A stretch of DNA of 23,819 nt, taken from the NCBI GenBank assembly GCA_023474015.1, contig JAMCYN010000113.1, forward strand, positions 1-23,819, read 5' to 3'. Of this stretch, positions 7,153 to 14,306 are shown piece by piece. The DNA is from Armatimonadota bacterium (GTDB lineage Bacteria > Armatimonadota > UBA5829). How positions within the stretch are numbered: position 1 is the stretch's first letter; each line of letters opens with the position of its first letter. Both the position numbers and the translations under genes were made by a program. Below the pieces are notes generated by a model. It was given only the letters and a program-made list of their open reading frames with translations, did not search any database and was not told the origin of the DNA.

Positions 7153-7875
7153 ATGTTTCTTATCGGTCTTATAGTATCCGTAATCTGCTTCTTTCTGATA
7201 CTGCATTGGTGGAGCGAGGGAATGGTCGAGACCACCGATGCGGTTATACTCGCCATCGTCTTCTGCGGGCTGGGTTTCGGCGTGTTCGCGGCGGAAACGG
7301 CCTGGCAGGTCGTACTCACGCTCGCAGCCCTGGCGGGCGCGGCGTACTACACGATTTACTCGTTCCGCCTGGGTGGTCTGAAATCATTCTACAAGGCCCG
7401 GTGCGCAGAGTATATGCTGGCGATTCAGCAAGACCCCACCAATCGCGCCGCCCGGCAGTTCCTCGCAGAGACTCTCTACATGATGGGCGAACTGGACCGC
7501 GCCGTCGAGGAAATGCAGGTCGCGGTCGATATGGGGGCCGACCTCGAGGCCCAGTACAAGCTCTCCAAATGGGGCAAGGAACGCTATATGCGCGACTGCC
7601 CGAACCCCATCTGCCGCTGGTGTCATACCGAGAACGAACAAGCCGCCCGCACGTGCGTCAAATGCGGCGCGGACTTGCCTTATCGGAACTCGTTTAACCA
7701 GTGGATCGCCGGAGGCCGCACCGCGACGGCGAGGTACTATCTCATCCTCACCGCCGGGGCGTCGGTTCTGGTAGTATCCCTTATTCTACTGCCGATCCAG
7801 TACGCGCTGGTCCCGACATTCTTGCTACTCGTGGCGATGGCGGGCTGGTCTCTTGTCAGTTCCGCCAGATCATAG
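7153..7875 (+). CDS. Membrane protein with TPR-like helices and a zinc ribbon
   Basis: This 240-residue protein has hydrophobic segments at about 1-20, 30-48 and 52-70, then a TPR-like helical pair (about 74-130, with FLAETLYMMGELDRAVEEMQVAVDMG), a cysteine module (C149, C154, C157, C168, C171; the last four in CxxC...CxxC form) and two more transmembrane segments (about 195-215 and 218-235). The cysteine pairs suggest a zinc ribbon facing the cytoplasm together with the TPR. I do not recognise a named family; a scaffold or protein-contact role is a guess. The SD before ATG 7153 is poor, so the start is less certain. It lies between the larC terminator and a hairpin at 7938-7957, so it may be transcribed alone. 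Confidence 0.7.
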   Translation: MFLIGLIVSVICFFLILHWWSEGMVETTDAVILAIVFCGLGFGVFAAETAWQVVLTLAALAGAAYYTIYSFRLGGLKSFYKARCAEYMLAIQQDPTNRAARQFLAETLYMMGELDRAVEEMQVAVDMGADLEAQYKLSKWGKERYMRDCPNPICRWCHTENEQAARTCVKCGADLPYRNSFNQWIAGGRTATARYYLILTAGASVLVVSLILLPIQYALVPTFLLLVAMAGWSLVSSARS

Positions 7876-7937
7876 GTTGCTTGAAACAAGCTCGGCTCGT
7901 TTAGCGCGATTCCGCGCAAGGGTAATCTTAATAATGA

Positions 7938-7957
7938 ACCCCGAATGCTTTCGGGGT
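7938..7957 (+). terminator. Hairpin between membrane TPR gene and BCAM0308 gene
   Basis: ACCCCGAA (7938-7945) pairs with TTCGGGGT (7950-7957) around a TGCT loop, 62 bp after the stop at 7875. The following bases are CCCCC rather than T, so termination is plausible but not certain. Confidence 0.5.
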
Positions 7958-7997
7958 CCCCCAAAGTGCTCTTTCCTATTGAAAGGGGTAACTCAAG

Positions 7998-8504
7998 ATG
8001 AGCGACAAGCCTCCCGTGAATATCAGAAATCATGCCGTAACCCCCAATGATCCCTATCTCGAGGCGCAGGACTTCCAGGAGAACACCGTATGCAGGCAGT
8101 GTGGAGCATTTTTCGCCGCCGGCCGCTGGTATATGAAAGGCCAGCACCCCGGCATGAAGCACGACTTGTCAAGTACGGCGCACGACTCCCTGTGCCCTGC
8201 CTGCAGGAGGTTTCGTGACACGATGCCCGGCGGCGTTCTCACGCTCTCCGGGGACTTCATGACCAACCACAACGATGAAATCCTGAACCTTATCCGCAAC
8301 GAGACCAACGACGCCATGGGCATAAATCCGCTGGAGCGGATAATGAGCATGGAGGCGGTAGGCGGTGATTTCCAGATCACAACCACCAACGATAGACTCG
8401 CCCAGCGTATCGGCAAGGCGCTTCACAAGGCCTACAATGGGAATATTGAATACAAGTGGTCCGGAGACACGAAACTCGCCCGGGTCAACTGGCATCGGGA
8501 CTAA
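7998..8504 (+). CDS. BCAM0308 family protein (two CxxC motifs)
   Basis: The 168-residue product fits the BCAM0308 family: CRQCGAFFAAGRWY near the N-terminus (C32, C35), CPACRRFRDTMPGGVLTLSGDF (C66, C69), then the NHNDEILNLIRNETND and NPLERIMSMEAV segment and the ITTTNDRLAQRIGKALHKAYNGNIEYKW tail. The four cysteines probably bind one zinc, resembling the zinc domain of the ribosome-export adaptor NMD3. The biochemical role of the bacterial family is not established to my knowledge. ATG at 7998 follows GAAAGGGG about 10 nt upstream. It precedes the phasin/aarF pair by 44 bp on the same strand and may share a transcript with it. Confidence 0.8.
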   Translation: MSDKPPVNIRNHAVTPNDPYLEAQDFQENTVCRQCGAFFAAGRWYMKGQHPGMKHDLSSTAHDSLCPACRRFRDTMPGGVLTLSGDFMTNHNDEILNLIRNETNDAMGINPLERIMSMEAVGGDFQITTTNDRLAQRIGKALHKAYNGNIEYKWSGDTKLARVNWHRD

Positions 8505-8548
8505 TGAAACCGTGCCGACCTCGGATTTCTAAAATGGAGGTATGCTAA

Positions 8549-8884
8549 TTGAACACAGTAGATATGCTCAAGAAATCTCTTGCTTTCACAATCGGGGCCG
8601 CGGAACTCAGCGCGGAGAAGCTGAGGAGCTTTGCCGACGAGATGGTCCAGCGCGGCGAGGTGAGCAAAGAGGACGCCAAGAAGTTCGTTGATGACGTCTC
8701 CAGGAAGGCCGACGACGAGAAAAAGTCGATACAGGACTGGATGCGCGAGCAGGCATCCAAGATGCTTCAGCAGGCCGGCGCCGCCGAGGCAGCCAGGGTT
8801 GACAAGCTCGAGGAGCGCGTCGCGGCGCTCGAAAAGCGCTTGGCCGAAATGAGCAAAGCGGCCCAACAGGGAGCGACCGATTAA
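8549..8884 (+). CDS. Phasin-like coiled-coil protein
   Basis: This 111-residue, highly charged helical protein starts at TTG 8549 with GGAGG eight bases upstream. Residues about 1-30 are amphipathic (LKKSLAFTIGAAELSAEKLRSFADEMVQRGEVS), followed by EDAKKFVDDVSRKADDEKKSIQDWM and a heptad-like end (LEERVAALEKRLAEMS), matching the phasin/PhaF-like family (COG3937). Such proteins coat polyhydroxyalkanoate granules or bind membranes; no PHA synthase is in the window, so granule binding is unproven. Its stop overlaps the next start by one base (TAATG), indicating translational coupling with the AarF kinase, a pairing I recall from other genomes. Confidence 0.78.
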   Translation: MNTVDMLKKSLAFTIGAAELSAEKLRSFADEMVQRGEVSKEDAKKFVDDVSRKADDEKKSIQDWMREQASKMLQQAGAAEAARVDKLEERVAALEKRLAEMSKAAQQGATD

Positions 8885-10542
8885 TGCTCGATAAGGGCCG
8901 CAGGCACTTTCATCGCTACAAGGAAATAGCGAGGATCCTGGCCAAACACGGTTGGGGGTGGATGCTAAGCAGGCTCGGGTTTCCGGAGCATCTCCGGAAG
9001 CACGCGGACCTGGGCGAGAAGGAGCACGGGCCGGCGCACATTCGGGAAATGCTGGAAGAGTTGGGGCCGACGTTCGTCAAGCTCGGCCAAATCCTCTCCA
9101 CGCGCCCGGACATCGTCCCGGAGTCGTACATAGAAGAGCTTTCCAAGCTCCAGGACACCGCCCCCACAGTCCCATTTCCCGAGATAGAGGAAGTTATCGA
9201 AGCCGAGTTCGCCGTGCCGCTTCGCGATCTCTATTTGGAGTTCGACTGCCAGCCGCTCGCCGCGGCATCATTGGCGCAAGCACATCGGGCGAAGCTGCTG
9301 GACGGAACGGCGGTTATCGTCAAGGTCCAGCGCCCGCATATCCGGGAAACGGTCGAGACCGACATCGAGATAATGTATAAGCGCGCCCAGTTCCTGGAGC
9401 AGCACTCGTCACGCGCGCGGCTATATGGCCTGCTCGACCTGGTCGATGAGTTCGCGCTCACAATCAGGGAGGAAATGGACTATACCCGAGAGGCGCGCAA
9501 CACCGACCGCCTCCGCGAAGCGTTGTCCGACCGCGACCACGGCGTCCAGGTGCCGCTGGTTTATTGGAGCCTCACCACAAGCCGGGTGCTTACGCTTCAG
9601 GAAATGCAGGGCGTCAAGATCACCGACGTCGCGGCTAACCGCCCTCCCGGCATCGATCTCAAGCAGCTTGCGGGCCGGTTGGCGTCGTCGTTTCTCGAAC
9701 AGGTCTTCGTGGACGGGTTCTTCCACGCGGACCCGCACCCCGGCAATATACTCGTGACCGAATCCGGCGGCATAGCGCTGCTGGACTGCGGCCAGGTGGC
9801 CAGGCTCGACCCCGAGAACAGGGCCGGGGCGGTGCGTATGCTAATGGCGTTCGAGCAGCAGGACCCCCGCGTGCTCGCGGACGAAATAATGCGGCTGGGC
9901 ATCGCCCAGGGTGAAGTCGACGTGCGGCGACTCACCACGGACCTGGCGAAGGTCATGCGCACATTCTACGGCATGCCCTCCCGGTCGGTGAACATGGGTA
10001 AGCTCCTCACTCGCGTCCTTCACGTGTCCACCAGCAACAAGGTCCGGCTGCCGGTGAGCTTCGCGGTGCTTGCGAAGGTATTCACCAATATCGACGGCAT
10101 CTGCCGCCAACTCGATCCCGACTTCAACTTCACCGAAGCCGCCCGAGGCTATGTGGGCCGCGCGGTGCGAAGCGAACTGAAGTCCGAGAACACAATTAAC
10201 GAGCTATACCGAGCGCTGGTCGCCACCCGCACGTTTCTGTTCAACCTCCCCGAGCACTTGGAGCGCCTTATGCGAAAGGCTATCGAGGGGCATCTGCGTA
10301 TCGAGTTCAAACACGAGAACCTCGAGCCGGTGTCGGAGTCGTTCCGGGCTTCCTCCAACCGGATCGCCATCGCTCTAATAGTCGGCTCGACTATCATCGG
10401 CTCGTCGGTCATAGTGGCGGCGGGCAAAGGCTCCAAGTCCTGGTTCGGCCTGCCGACCTGGGGGGCTTTGGGTTATGCCGTCGCGACTATATTCGGCGCG
10501 TGGCTGATTATTTCTATACTCAGGTCGGGGCGGCATCGATAG
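8884..10542 (+). CDS. AarF/ABC1/UbiB family atypical kinase
   Basis: The 552-residue protein carries the family's landmarks: KxGQ (K66-L-G-Q69) in GPTFVKLGQILSTRPDIVP, the alanine-rich loop AAAS (126-129) replacing a glycine loop, the ATP-site lysine K147 in AVIVKVQRP, the catalytic segment HADPHPGNIL (281-290) and the metal-binding LLDCGQ (D301-C302-G303) where most members read DFG. Two hydrophobic segments near the C-terminus (IAIALIVGSTIIGSSVIVAA and ALGYAVATIFGAWLIISIL) anchor it in the membrane. Relatives support coenzyme Q synthesis or lipid homeostasis through ATPase activity. No ubiquinone gene is nearby, so a general lipid or quinone role is inferred. Translation is coupled to the upstream phasin-like gene. 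Confidence 0.9.
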   Translation: MLDKGRRHFHRYKEIARILAKHGWGWMLSRLGFPEHLRKHADLGEKEHGPAHIREMLEELGPTFVKLGQILSTRPDIVPESYIEELSKLQDTAPTVPFPEIEEVIEAEFAVPLRDLYLEFDCQPLAAASLAQAHRAKLLDGTAVIVKVQRPHIRETVETDIEIMYKRAQFLEQHSSRARLYGLLDLVDEFALTIREEMDYTREARNTDRLREALSDRDHGVQVPLVYWSLTTSRVLTLQEMQGVKITDVAANRPPGIDLKQLAGRLASSFLEQVFVDGFFHADPHPGNILVTESGGIALLDCGQVARLDPENRAGAVRMLMAFEQQDPRVLADEIMRLGIAQGEVDVRRLTTDLAKVMRTFYGMPSRSVNMGKLLTRVLHVSTSNKVRLPVSFAVLAKVFTNIDGICRQLDPDFNFTEAARGYVGRAVRSELKSENTINELYRALVATRTFLFNLPEHLERLMRKAIEGHLRIEFKHENLEPVSESFRASSNRIAIALIVGSTIIGSSVIVAAGKGSKSWFGLPTWGALGYAVATIFGAWLIISILRSGRHR

Positions 10543-10617
10543 TATTACCGCACACTCAAATTCCAGTGTTTTGAATGAACGAACCCACGTTCGGCTTAAG
10601 CGTGGCAGGAGGCTATT

Positions 10618-11460
10618 ATGCGACTTATCAGATTTGCTGTTGGATTCATTCTTACCCTGATCCTGCCGTGGGGCACGATGGCCATTGGCGCGGATATGCC
10701 GCCCGCTCCGGAGAAGGTGATGATAACGACCACCGTCGATCCGAACGAGCTGCGTGAATACAGTGTAAACGTCACCATCACCGGAGACATGCCGAACCCG
10801 GATGCCGGTCAGCCAATGAAGCTGGACTCGACTCTATGCCTCAGGATGGTCCACAAATACGGCCGACGCGAAGGTGACGGCCTCCTGCCGATGGAAATCA
10901 CGCTTATCGACGGCAGCGTCCTCATGGGCGGCCAGAAGCTCAGCATAGCCCCGAGCATCTATCCGAAGCTGACAGTCCTGCTCGATTCGAAGTTCAACAT
11001 CAGAGACATCTACGGCATTTCCCCGACCTCGTATAGCGCCTCCCTGCCGGGGATTAACTACGGCAACATGATTATTCTGTTCTACCTGCCGGACGGCGGC
11101 ACGCCCCACGCGACAGGCGAGAAGTGGGATTCAAAGGTAACGCTGCCCAGCCTGGGAGAGATTTACGATTTCAGTAATACTCTCAAGTCCACCGGAAAGA
11201 CCGAGGGGATCGATACGGCAACCGTCCAGCAGGAAATAGTCCGCGTGCCAAAGGGCGGCAACTCCGAACCCGCGCTCAAGGCCACGGGGGAGAGCACGTT
11301 CTCCGTCGCGACCGGGAAGCTGATGAAGTCGCGAGTGGACTGCGTCGTCGCGTTCGATTCGCGGCGGATTGCATCGGCGGATGGGAAGACACGCGATTCA
11401 AAGCAGGAGCAAACCGGGCTCGCCGCAAATATCAAGATGGATATTGCGCTCGTAAAATGA
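10618..11460 (+). CDS. Secreted protein of unknown function
   Basis: ATG 10618 has an excellent SD (AGGAGG at 10607-10612, five-base spacer). The 280-residue product begins with an export signal (MRLIRFAVGFILTLILPWGTMAIGA). The rest looks all-beta, with alternating hydrophobic strands and a TGxKWDSKV segment often seen in lipid- or carbohydrate-binding beta folds, but I do not recognise a family. It has no PEP-CTERM tail, lipobox or enzyme motif. The gene is 75 bp downstream of aarF on the same strand and could be a late member of that transcript. A substrate-binding or envelope role is speculation. Confidence 0.72.
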   Translation: MRLIRFAVGFILTLILPWGTMAIGADMPPAPEKVMITTTVDPNELREYSVNVTITGDMPNPDAGQPMKLDSTLCLRMVHKYGRREGDGLLPMEITLIDGSVLMGGQKLSIAPSIYPKLTVLLDSKFNIRDIYGISPTSYSASLPGINYGNMIILFYLPDGGTPHATGEKWDSKVTLPSLGEIYDFSNTLKSTGKTEGIDTATVQQEIVRVPKGGNSEPALKATGESTFSVATGKLMKSRVDCVVAFDSRRIASADGKTRDSKQEQTGLAANIKMDIALVK

Positions 11461-11494
11461 TTAGCGCGCGCGGCGTTCGAGCAACAACTAAATC

Positions 11495-11520
11495 ACGGTT
11501 TATCGCTTGTATTCGTCACC
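11495..11520. repeat. Second copy of a dispersed 25-bp word
   Basis: The words ACGGTTTATCGCTTGTATT and CGTCACC here align with 4603-4627 (ACGGTTGATCGCTTATATT, then TGTCACC) with about three mismatches. Both copies follow the stop of a secreted-protein gene. Confidence 0.5.
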
Positions 11521-11553
11521 CTTTCGGGAACCTTTCCTGGCCAGCAAGTGCTA

Positions 11554-11582
11554 TTGACACCAGGCCAATCGTCGAATATACT
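11554..11582 (+). promoter_or_regulatory. Sigma-70 promoter for the metal-efflux gene
   Basis: TTGACA (11554-11559), a 17-bp spacer and TATACT (11577-11582). The -35 is perfect and the -10 near consensus; the start of transcription would be about 11589, leaving a leader of about 120 nt. Confidence 0.85.
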
Positions 11583-11588
11583 AATTTC

Positions 11589-11709
11589 AGAACAGGCGGC
11601 CCCGGTCGGTCGGGGCGCGGCTGGGCCTTTTGTGAGAGGCAGCAGGTATGAAGCTCTGTGGGACTGACGCACTTCCCACGGAGCTTTTTTGGCGTTTCTG
11701 GAGGCTCGT
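11589..11709 (+). promoter_or_regulatory. Structured 5' leader, probable riboswitch or attenuator
   Basis: Between the promoter and the TTG start lie a CCCC/GGGG hairpin (around 11600-11615), a second hairpin (GCCT/AGGC with GCT/AGC outside it, around 11620-11643), the word GCAGCAGG and then a full intrinsic terminator (11651-11690). A promoter-aptamer-terminator-gene order in front of a metal exporter is the usual layout of a metal-sensing riboswitch. I could not match it to a known class; NiCo (ACAGG and GCAGG words occur) and yybP-ykoY are the ones to test. A separate small RNA ending at the terminator is the alternative. Confidence 0.6.
11651..11690 (+). terminator. Intrinsic terminator in the leader of the efflux gene
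   Basis: A 13-bp stem (11651-11663 with 11674-11686, one G-T pair) closes a ten-base loop and runs into six T residues (11685-11690). It ends ten bases before the SD of the gene it precedes, so it must be bypassed for expression. Confidence 0.85.
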
Positions 11710-12663
11710 TTGACTGATAATACGCACAAACGCAAGGCGGCGGTGGCGCTGCTGTCTGTCATATCGAACAGCACACTCGTTGCTCTGAAGCTCATAGTCG
11801 GCTTGCTGATCGGGTCAGTGTCGGTCTTGTCGGAAGCCATACACTCGGGCGTGGACTTGCTCGCGGCTATTATCGCGCTGTTCGCGGTGAATACGGCAGG
11901 CAAGCCCGCCGACGAGGACCACCCGTTCGGCCACGGCAAGGTGGAGAACATATCCGGCACCATTGAGGCGCTACTGATCTTCGTCGCCGCTGTCTGGATC
12001 GTCTTCGAGGCCGTTAAGAAGCTCCTGCACGCGGAACCGCTGGATGCGCCGGGGTTGGGTGTTGGTGTGATGCTAGTCTCAGCGGTCGCGAACATAGTAG
12101 TCTCCCACATGCTTTTCAAGGTGGGCAAGGAGACGGAGTCACCCGCATTACAAGCTGACGGCTGGCACCTGCGCACCGATGTGTATACTTCCGGCGGCGT
12201 TATGGTGGGTCTTGGGCTGATCTGGCTCGGAAAACTTCTCCTGCCGGGGTTGGACCTGCGCTGGCTGGACCCCATCGCCGCCATCGCCGTCGCACTTCTT
12301 ATTGTAAGGGCCGCGTATCGTCTGACTATCGAGTCAGGGCGGGATTTGATGGATGTCAGCCTGCCGCCCGAGGAGGAGCAGTGGATTCGGGACTACGTGA
12401 AGGGTCTGAGCCCCACGGTTCGCGCATTTCACCGACTACGCACCCGTAAGGCAGGCTCGCAACGGTTCGTGCAGTTTCATCTGCTGGTGAGCGGGGATAT
12501 GTCCGTTGAGGAATCGCACAGCCTCAACGATAAGATCGTGGTCGCCATCAAAGAGAAGCTGCGCAACTGCAACGTCACGATTCACATAGAGCCGTGTGAC
12601 GGCAAATGCGCGCCGACCTGTTTGGATGATTGCCTTGTCAGTCGAGAATGCGACAGGCAATAG
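11710..12663 (+). CDS. Cation diffusion facilitator (zinc-type metal exporter)
   Basis: CDF proteins export divalent metals in exchange for protons. I chose TTG 11710 (GGAGG five bases upstream); an earlier in-frame TTG lies in the terminator T-run. The 317-residue protein has the family's transmembrane sites: SEAIHSGVD in TM2 (H45, D49) and HLRTD in TM5 (H153, D157), an HxxxD/HxxxD set typical of zinc-selective members, plus the DEDHPFGHGKVE loop between TM2 and TM3. The cytoplasmic C-terminal domain (about 205-300) ends in EPCDGKCAPTCLDDCLVSREC, six cysteines that could bind metal. Its leader holds a terminator, so expression is probably induced by a ligand, likely the metal itself. It is convergent with the nucleotidyltransferase gene. 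Confidence 0.92.
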   Translation: MTDNTHKRKAAVALLSVISNSTLVALKLIVGLLIGSVSVLSEAIHSGVDLLAAIIALFAVNTAGKPADEDHPFGHGKVENISGTIEALLIFVAAVWIVFEAVKKLLHAEPLDAPGLGVGVMLVSAVANIVVSHMLFKVGKETESPALQADGWHLRTDVYTSGGVMVGLGLIWLGKLLLPGLDLRWLDPIAAIAVALLIVRAAYRLTIESGRDLMDVSLPPEEEQWIRDYVKGLSPTVRAFHRLRTRKAGSQRFVQFHLLVSGDMSVEESHSLNDKIVVAIKEKLRNCNVTIHIEPCDGKCAPTCLDDCLVSRECDRQ

Positions 12664-12703
12664 ACAGCGGAAGGGACGGGCTTAACCCCGGGGAATCTGA
12701 ATC

Positions 12704-13837
12704 CTAACGCTTGAGTGGCTCGGCTTTTGCTTCCCTGGCCTTCTTTGCGGGGCGGGCGGGCTTGGGGACCTCTCGCCGGATGGGGACGGTCGGCTCGGGG
12801 GTCTCGTAGCGCGCGTATTCTATGAACGCGCGGCCGCGGGCCGTTTCGCCTTCGGAGATTCGATATTCGCCGCCGATGATGCAGTCCGCGACTGAAGCGT
12901 TCGGGCCAAGATAAGAACCGCCTCCTATGATGCTGCCCACTACTTCAGCTCCCTCGTCAATGCACGTGCCGGCTCCTACCACCGTTCCTTTTCCAACGTT
13001 AGCGCCGCGCCTCACAGTGACGCCGTTGCCGAGGAACAGGGGGCCTGAAAGTTGCGCCGACGGATGGATATCGACATCCTCGCCGATATGAATTCCATCC
13101 GCGATCTCCCTGCCGGGGATTTCGACATTCAACGGGCCGGTCAGAGCGTCTGTATGCAGTCGGCGGTAGTTCGCCAAATTCCCGACGTCACACCAGTAGC
13201 CTCTCGGCGAGAGGCCGTAAATCGGCTCCTGGTTGTTCAGCATTCGCGGGAAGAGCTGACGCCCGAAGTCGCACGGCTCGTCGTAAGGGATGCAGCTCAG
13301 GACCTCGGGTTCAAAGATGTAGATCCCTGTGCTGACAATATTGCTGGTGACCTCATGCGAGCGTGGTTTCTCTTTGAATTGCCGTAACCTGCCCGTAGAA
13401 TCGCATCGGACGATTCCGAACTGGGTGGGATCATCGACCTGAGCGAGCAGAATGGTCGCGATTGCTGAGGTCGATTTGTGGCTGATAATTGCTTCTTTCA
13501 GATCAAAATCGGAGACAACGTCCCCGGAAAACACAATAAACGTATCCTGTATCATCTTCCGCGCGAGCTTGACGGCTCCCGCGGTCCCCATCGGCTCGTG
13601 CTCAACTGAATAACGTATCCTCACGCCCCAGTTCGCACCGTCGCCGAAATAGTCCATCAGGCCGTCCGCGTAGGGTGAGGTTGTGATAATAATGTCTCGA
13701 ATGCCGTGTTTGGCGAGGAGTCTGATGGAGTGTTCCAGTATCGGCATGTCGAAGAGCGGGAGCATGGGTTTTGGAACGGTAGCAATGAGCGGACGAAGTC
13801 TCGTTCCATTTCCACCTGCCAGTATCACGGCTTGCAT
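12704..13837 (-). CDS. NDP-sugar synthase (mannose-1-phosphate guanylyltransferase / glucose-1-phosphate thymidylyltransferase type)
   Basis: ATG 13837 gives the standard opening MQAVILAGGNGTRLRPLI, with AAAGGAG 11 nt upstream; a longer form from 13882 would add 15 untypical residues. Of 377 residues, 1-230 are the nucleotidyltransferase Rossmann domain (GGxGTRLRP, K23 in VPKPMLP, metal aspartate in FSGDVV at D106, and FKEKP). About 245-340 is a left-handed beta-helix of hexapeptide repeats (IHIGEDVDIHPSAQLSGPLFLGNGVTVRRGANVGKGTVVG). The last 25 or so residues are a basic Pro/Ala/Lys tail with no clear role. Substrate choice between GDP-mannose, dTDP-glucose and UDP-glucose cannot be read from the sequence. 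It probably feeds surface polysaccharide synthesis, which fits the PEP-CTERM proteins. Confidence 0.9.
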   Translation of the reverse strand: MQAVILAGGNGTRLRPLIATVPKPMLPLFDMPILEHSIRLLAKHGIRDIIITTSPYADGLMDYFGDGANWGVRIRYSVEHEPMGTAGAVKLARKMIQDTFIVFSGDVVSDFDLKEAIISHKSTSAIATILLAQVDDPTQFGIVRCDSTGRLRQFKEKPRSHEVTSNIVSTGIYIFEPEVLSCIPYDEPCDFGRQLFPRMLNNQEPIYGLSPRGYWCDVGNLANYRRLHTDALTGPLNVEIPGREIADGIHIGEDVDIHPSAQLSGPLFLGNGVTVRRGANVGKGTVVGAGTCIDEGAEVVGSIIGGGSYLGPNASVADCIIGGEYRISEGETARGRAFIEYARYETPEPTVPIRREVPKPARPAKKAREAKAEPLKR

Positions 13838-13958
13838 TATTGGCGCGACTCCTTTGACGGTAAATATGCGGGCAATACACAAGGATTATCGGCTGGGAAC
13901 CGGGCCTTCTGGAGAGTGGAGGGTGGAACGCACGGAAGGGGCGTGTCCGAAGGGTGCT

Positions 13959-14216
13959 TGTCAAATCTACGGAAAGCCCGTTGACCCGTACACCGTAAGC
14001 CCTGAGTAGGCCGTAGGCCGTACCGAAGGGCCGTATCGAAGGGCGGCTACGAAGGTAGGAAGCTCGGTTGAAACTTGCCCGGCCCTTCGATACGCCCACC
14101 AGACCATCTCATAACAGCCAACTCCTACTGGGCTACTCAGGGCCTACGGTGTGCTGCCCCATTCTTGCGATAATGTGCAGGCCGCCCATGTATTCCTGAA
14201 TTCCGTAGATTTGACA
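13959..14216. repeat. 258-bp nested foldback (MITE-like) element
   Basis: Three inverted pairs lie inside one another. Outer arms are 16-bp perfect (TGTCAAATCTACGGAA, 13959-13974, with 14201-14216). Middle arms are 18 of 19 (CACCGTAAGCCCTGAGTAG, 13991-14009, with 14133-14151). Inner arms are 12-bp perfect (GTATCGAAGGGC, 14033-14044, with 14082-14093). The left half also holds three related 13-mers (GCCGTACCGAAGG type). No open frame spans it. It resembles a miniature inverted-repeat element or a large folded RNA, but I see no target-site duplication. Confidence 0.75.
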
Positions 14217-14239
14217 CGCGCCCGTCCCCGAAACATCCG

Positions 14240-14268
14240 TAGACATCGTAGTGGGTAAATGGTATAAT
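14240..14268 (+). promoter_or_regulatory. Sigma-70 promoter for the UPF0182 gene
   Basis: TAGACA (14240-14245), a 17-bp spacer and a perfect TATAAT (14263-14268). It begins 24 bp beyond the foldback element and would give a leader of about 30 nt with GGAGGAGG before the ATG. Confidence 0.75.
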
Positions 14269-14306
14269 CCAGCCGACTGCTAGTAGGCAAGCGGAGGAGG
14301 AAGACT

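Larger units (their letters stand above)
13838..14306. other. Divergent gap with nested foldback element
   Basis: No gene is supported. From left to right it holds the leader of the nucleotidyltransferase, a seven-base repeat word (GAGAGTGGAGGGTGGA, 13912-13927), a nested inverted repeat (13959-14216) and the promoter of the UPF0182 gene (14240-14268). Confidence 0.65.

Noticed and set aside
11589..11690. SRP RNA or other known small RNA
   Set aside because: The conserved GGAAGG/AGCAGCC apical motif of bacterial SRP RNA is missing, and the terminator directly precedes a gene's SD, favouring a cis leader.
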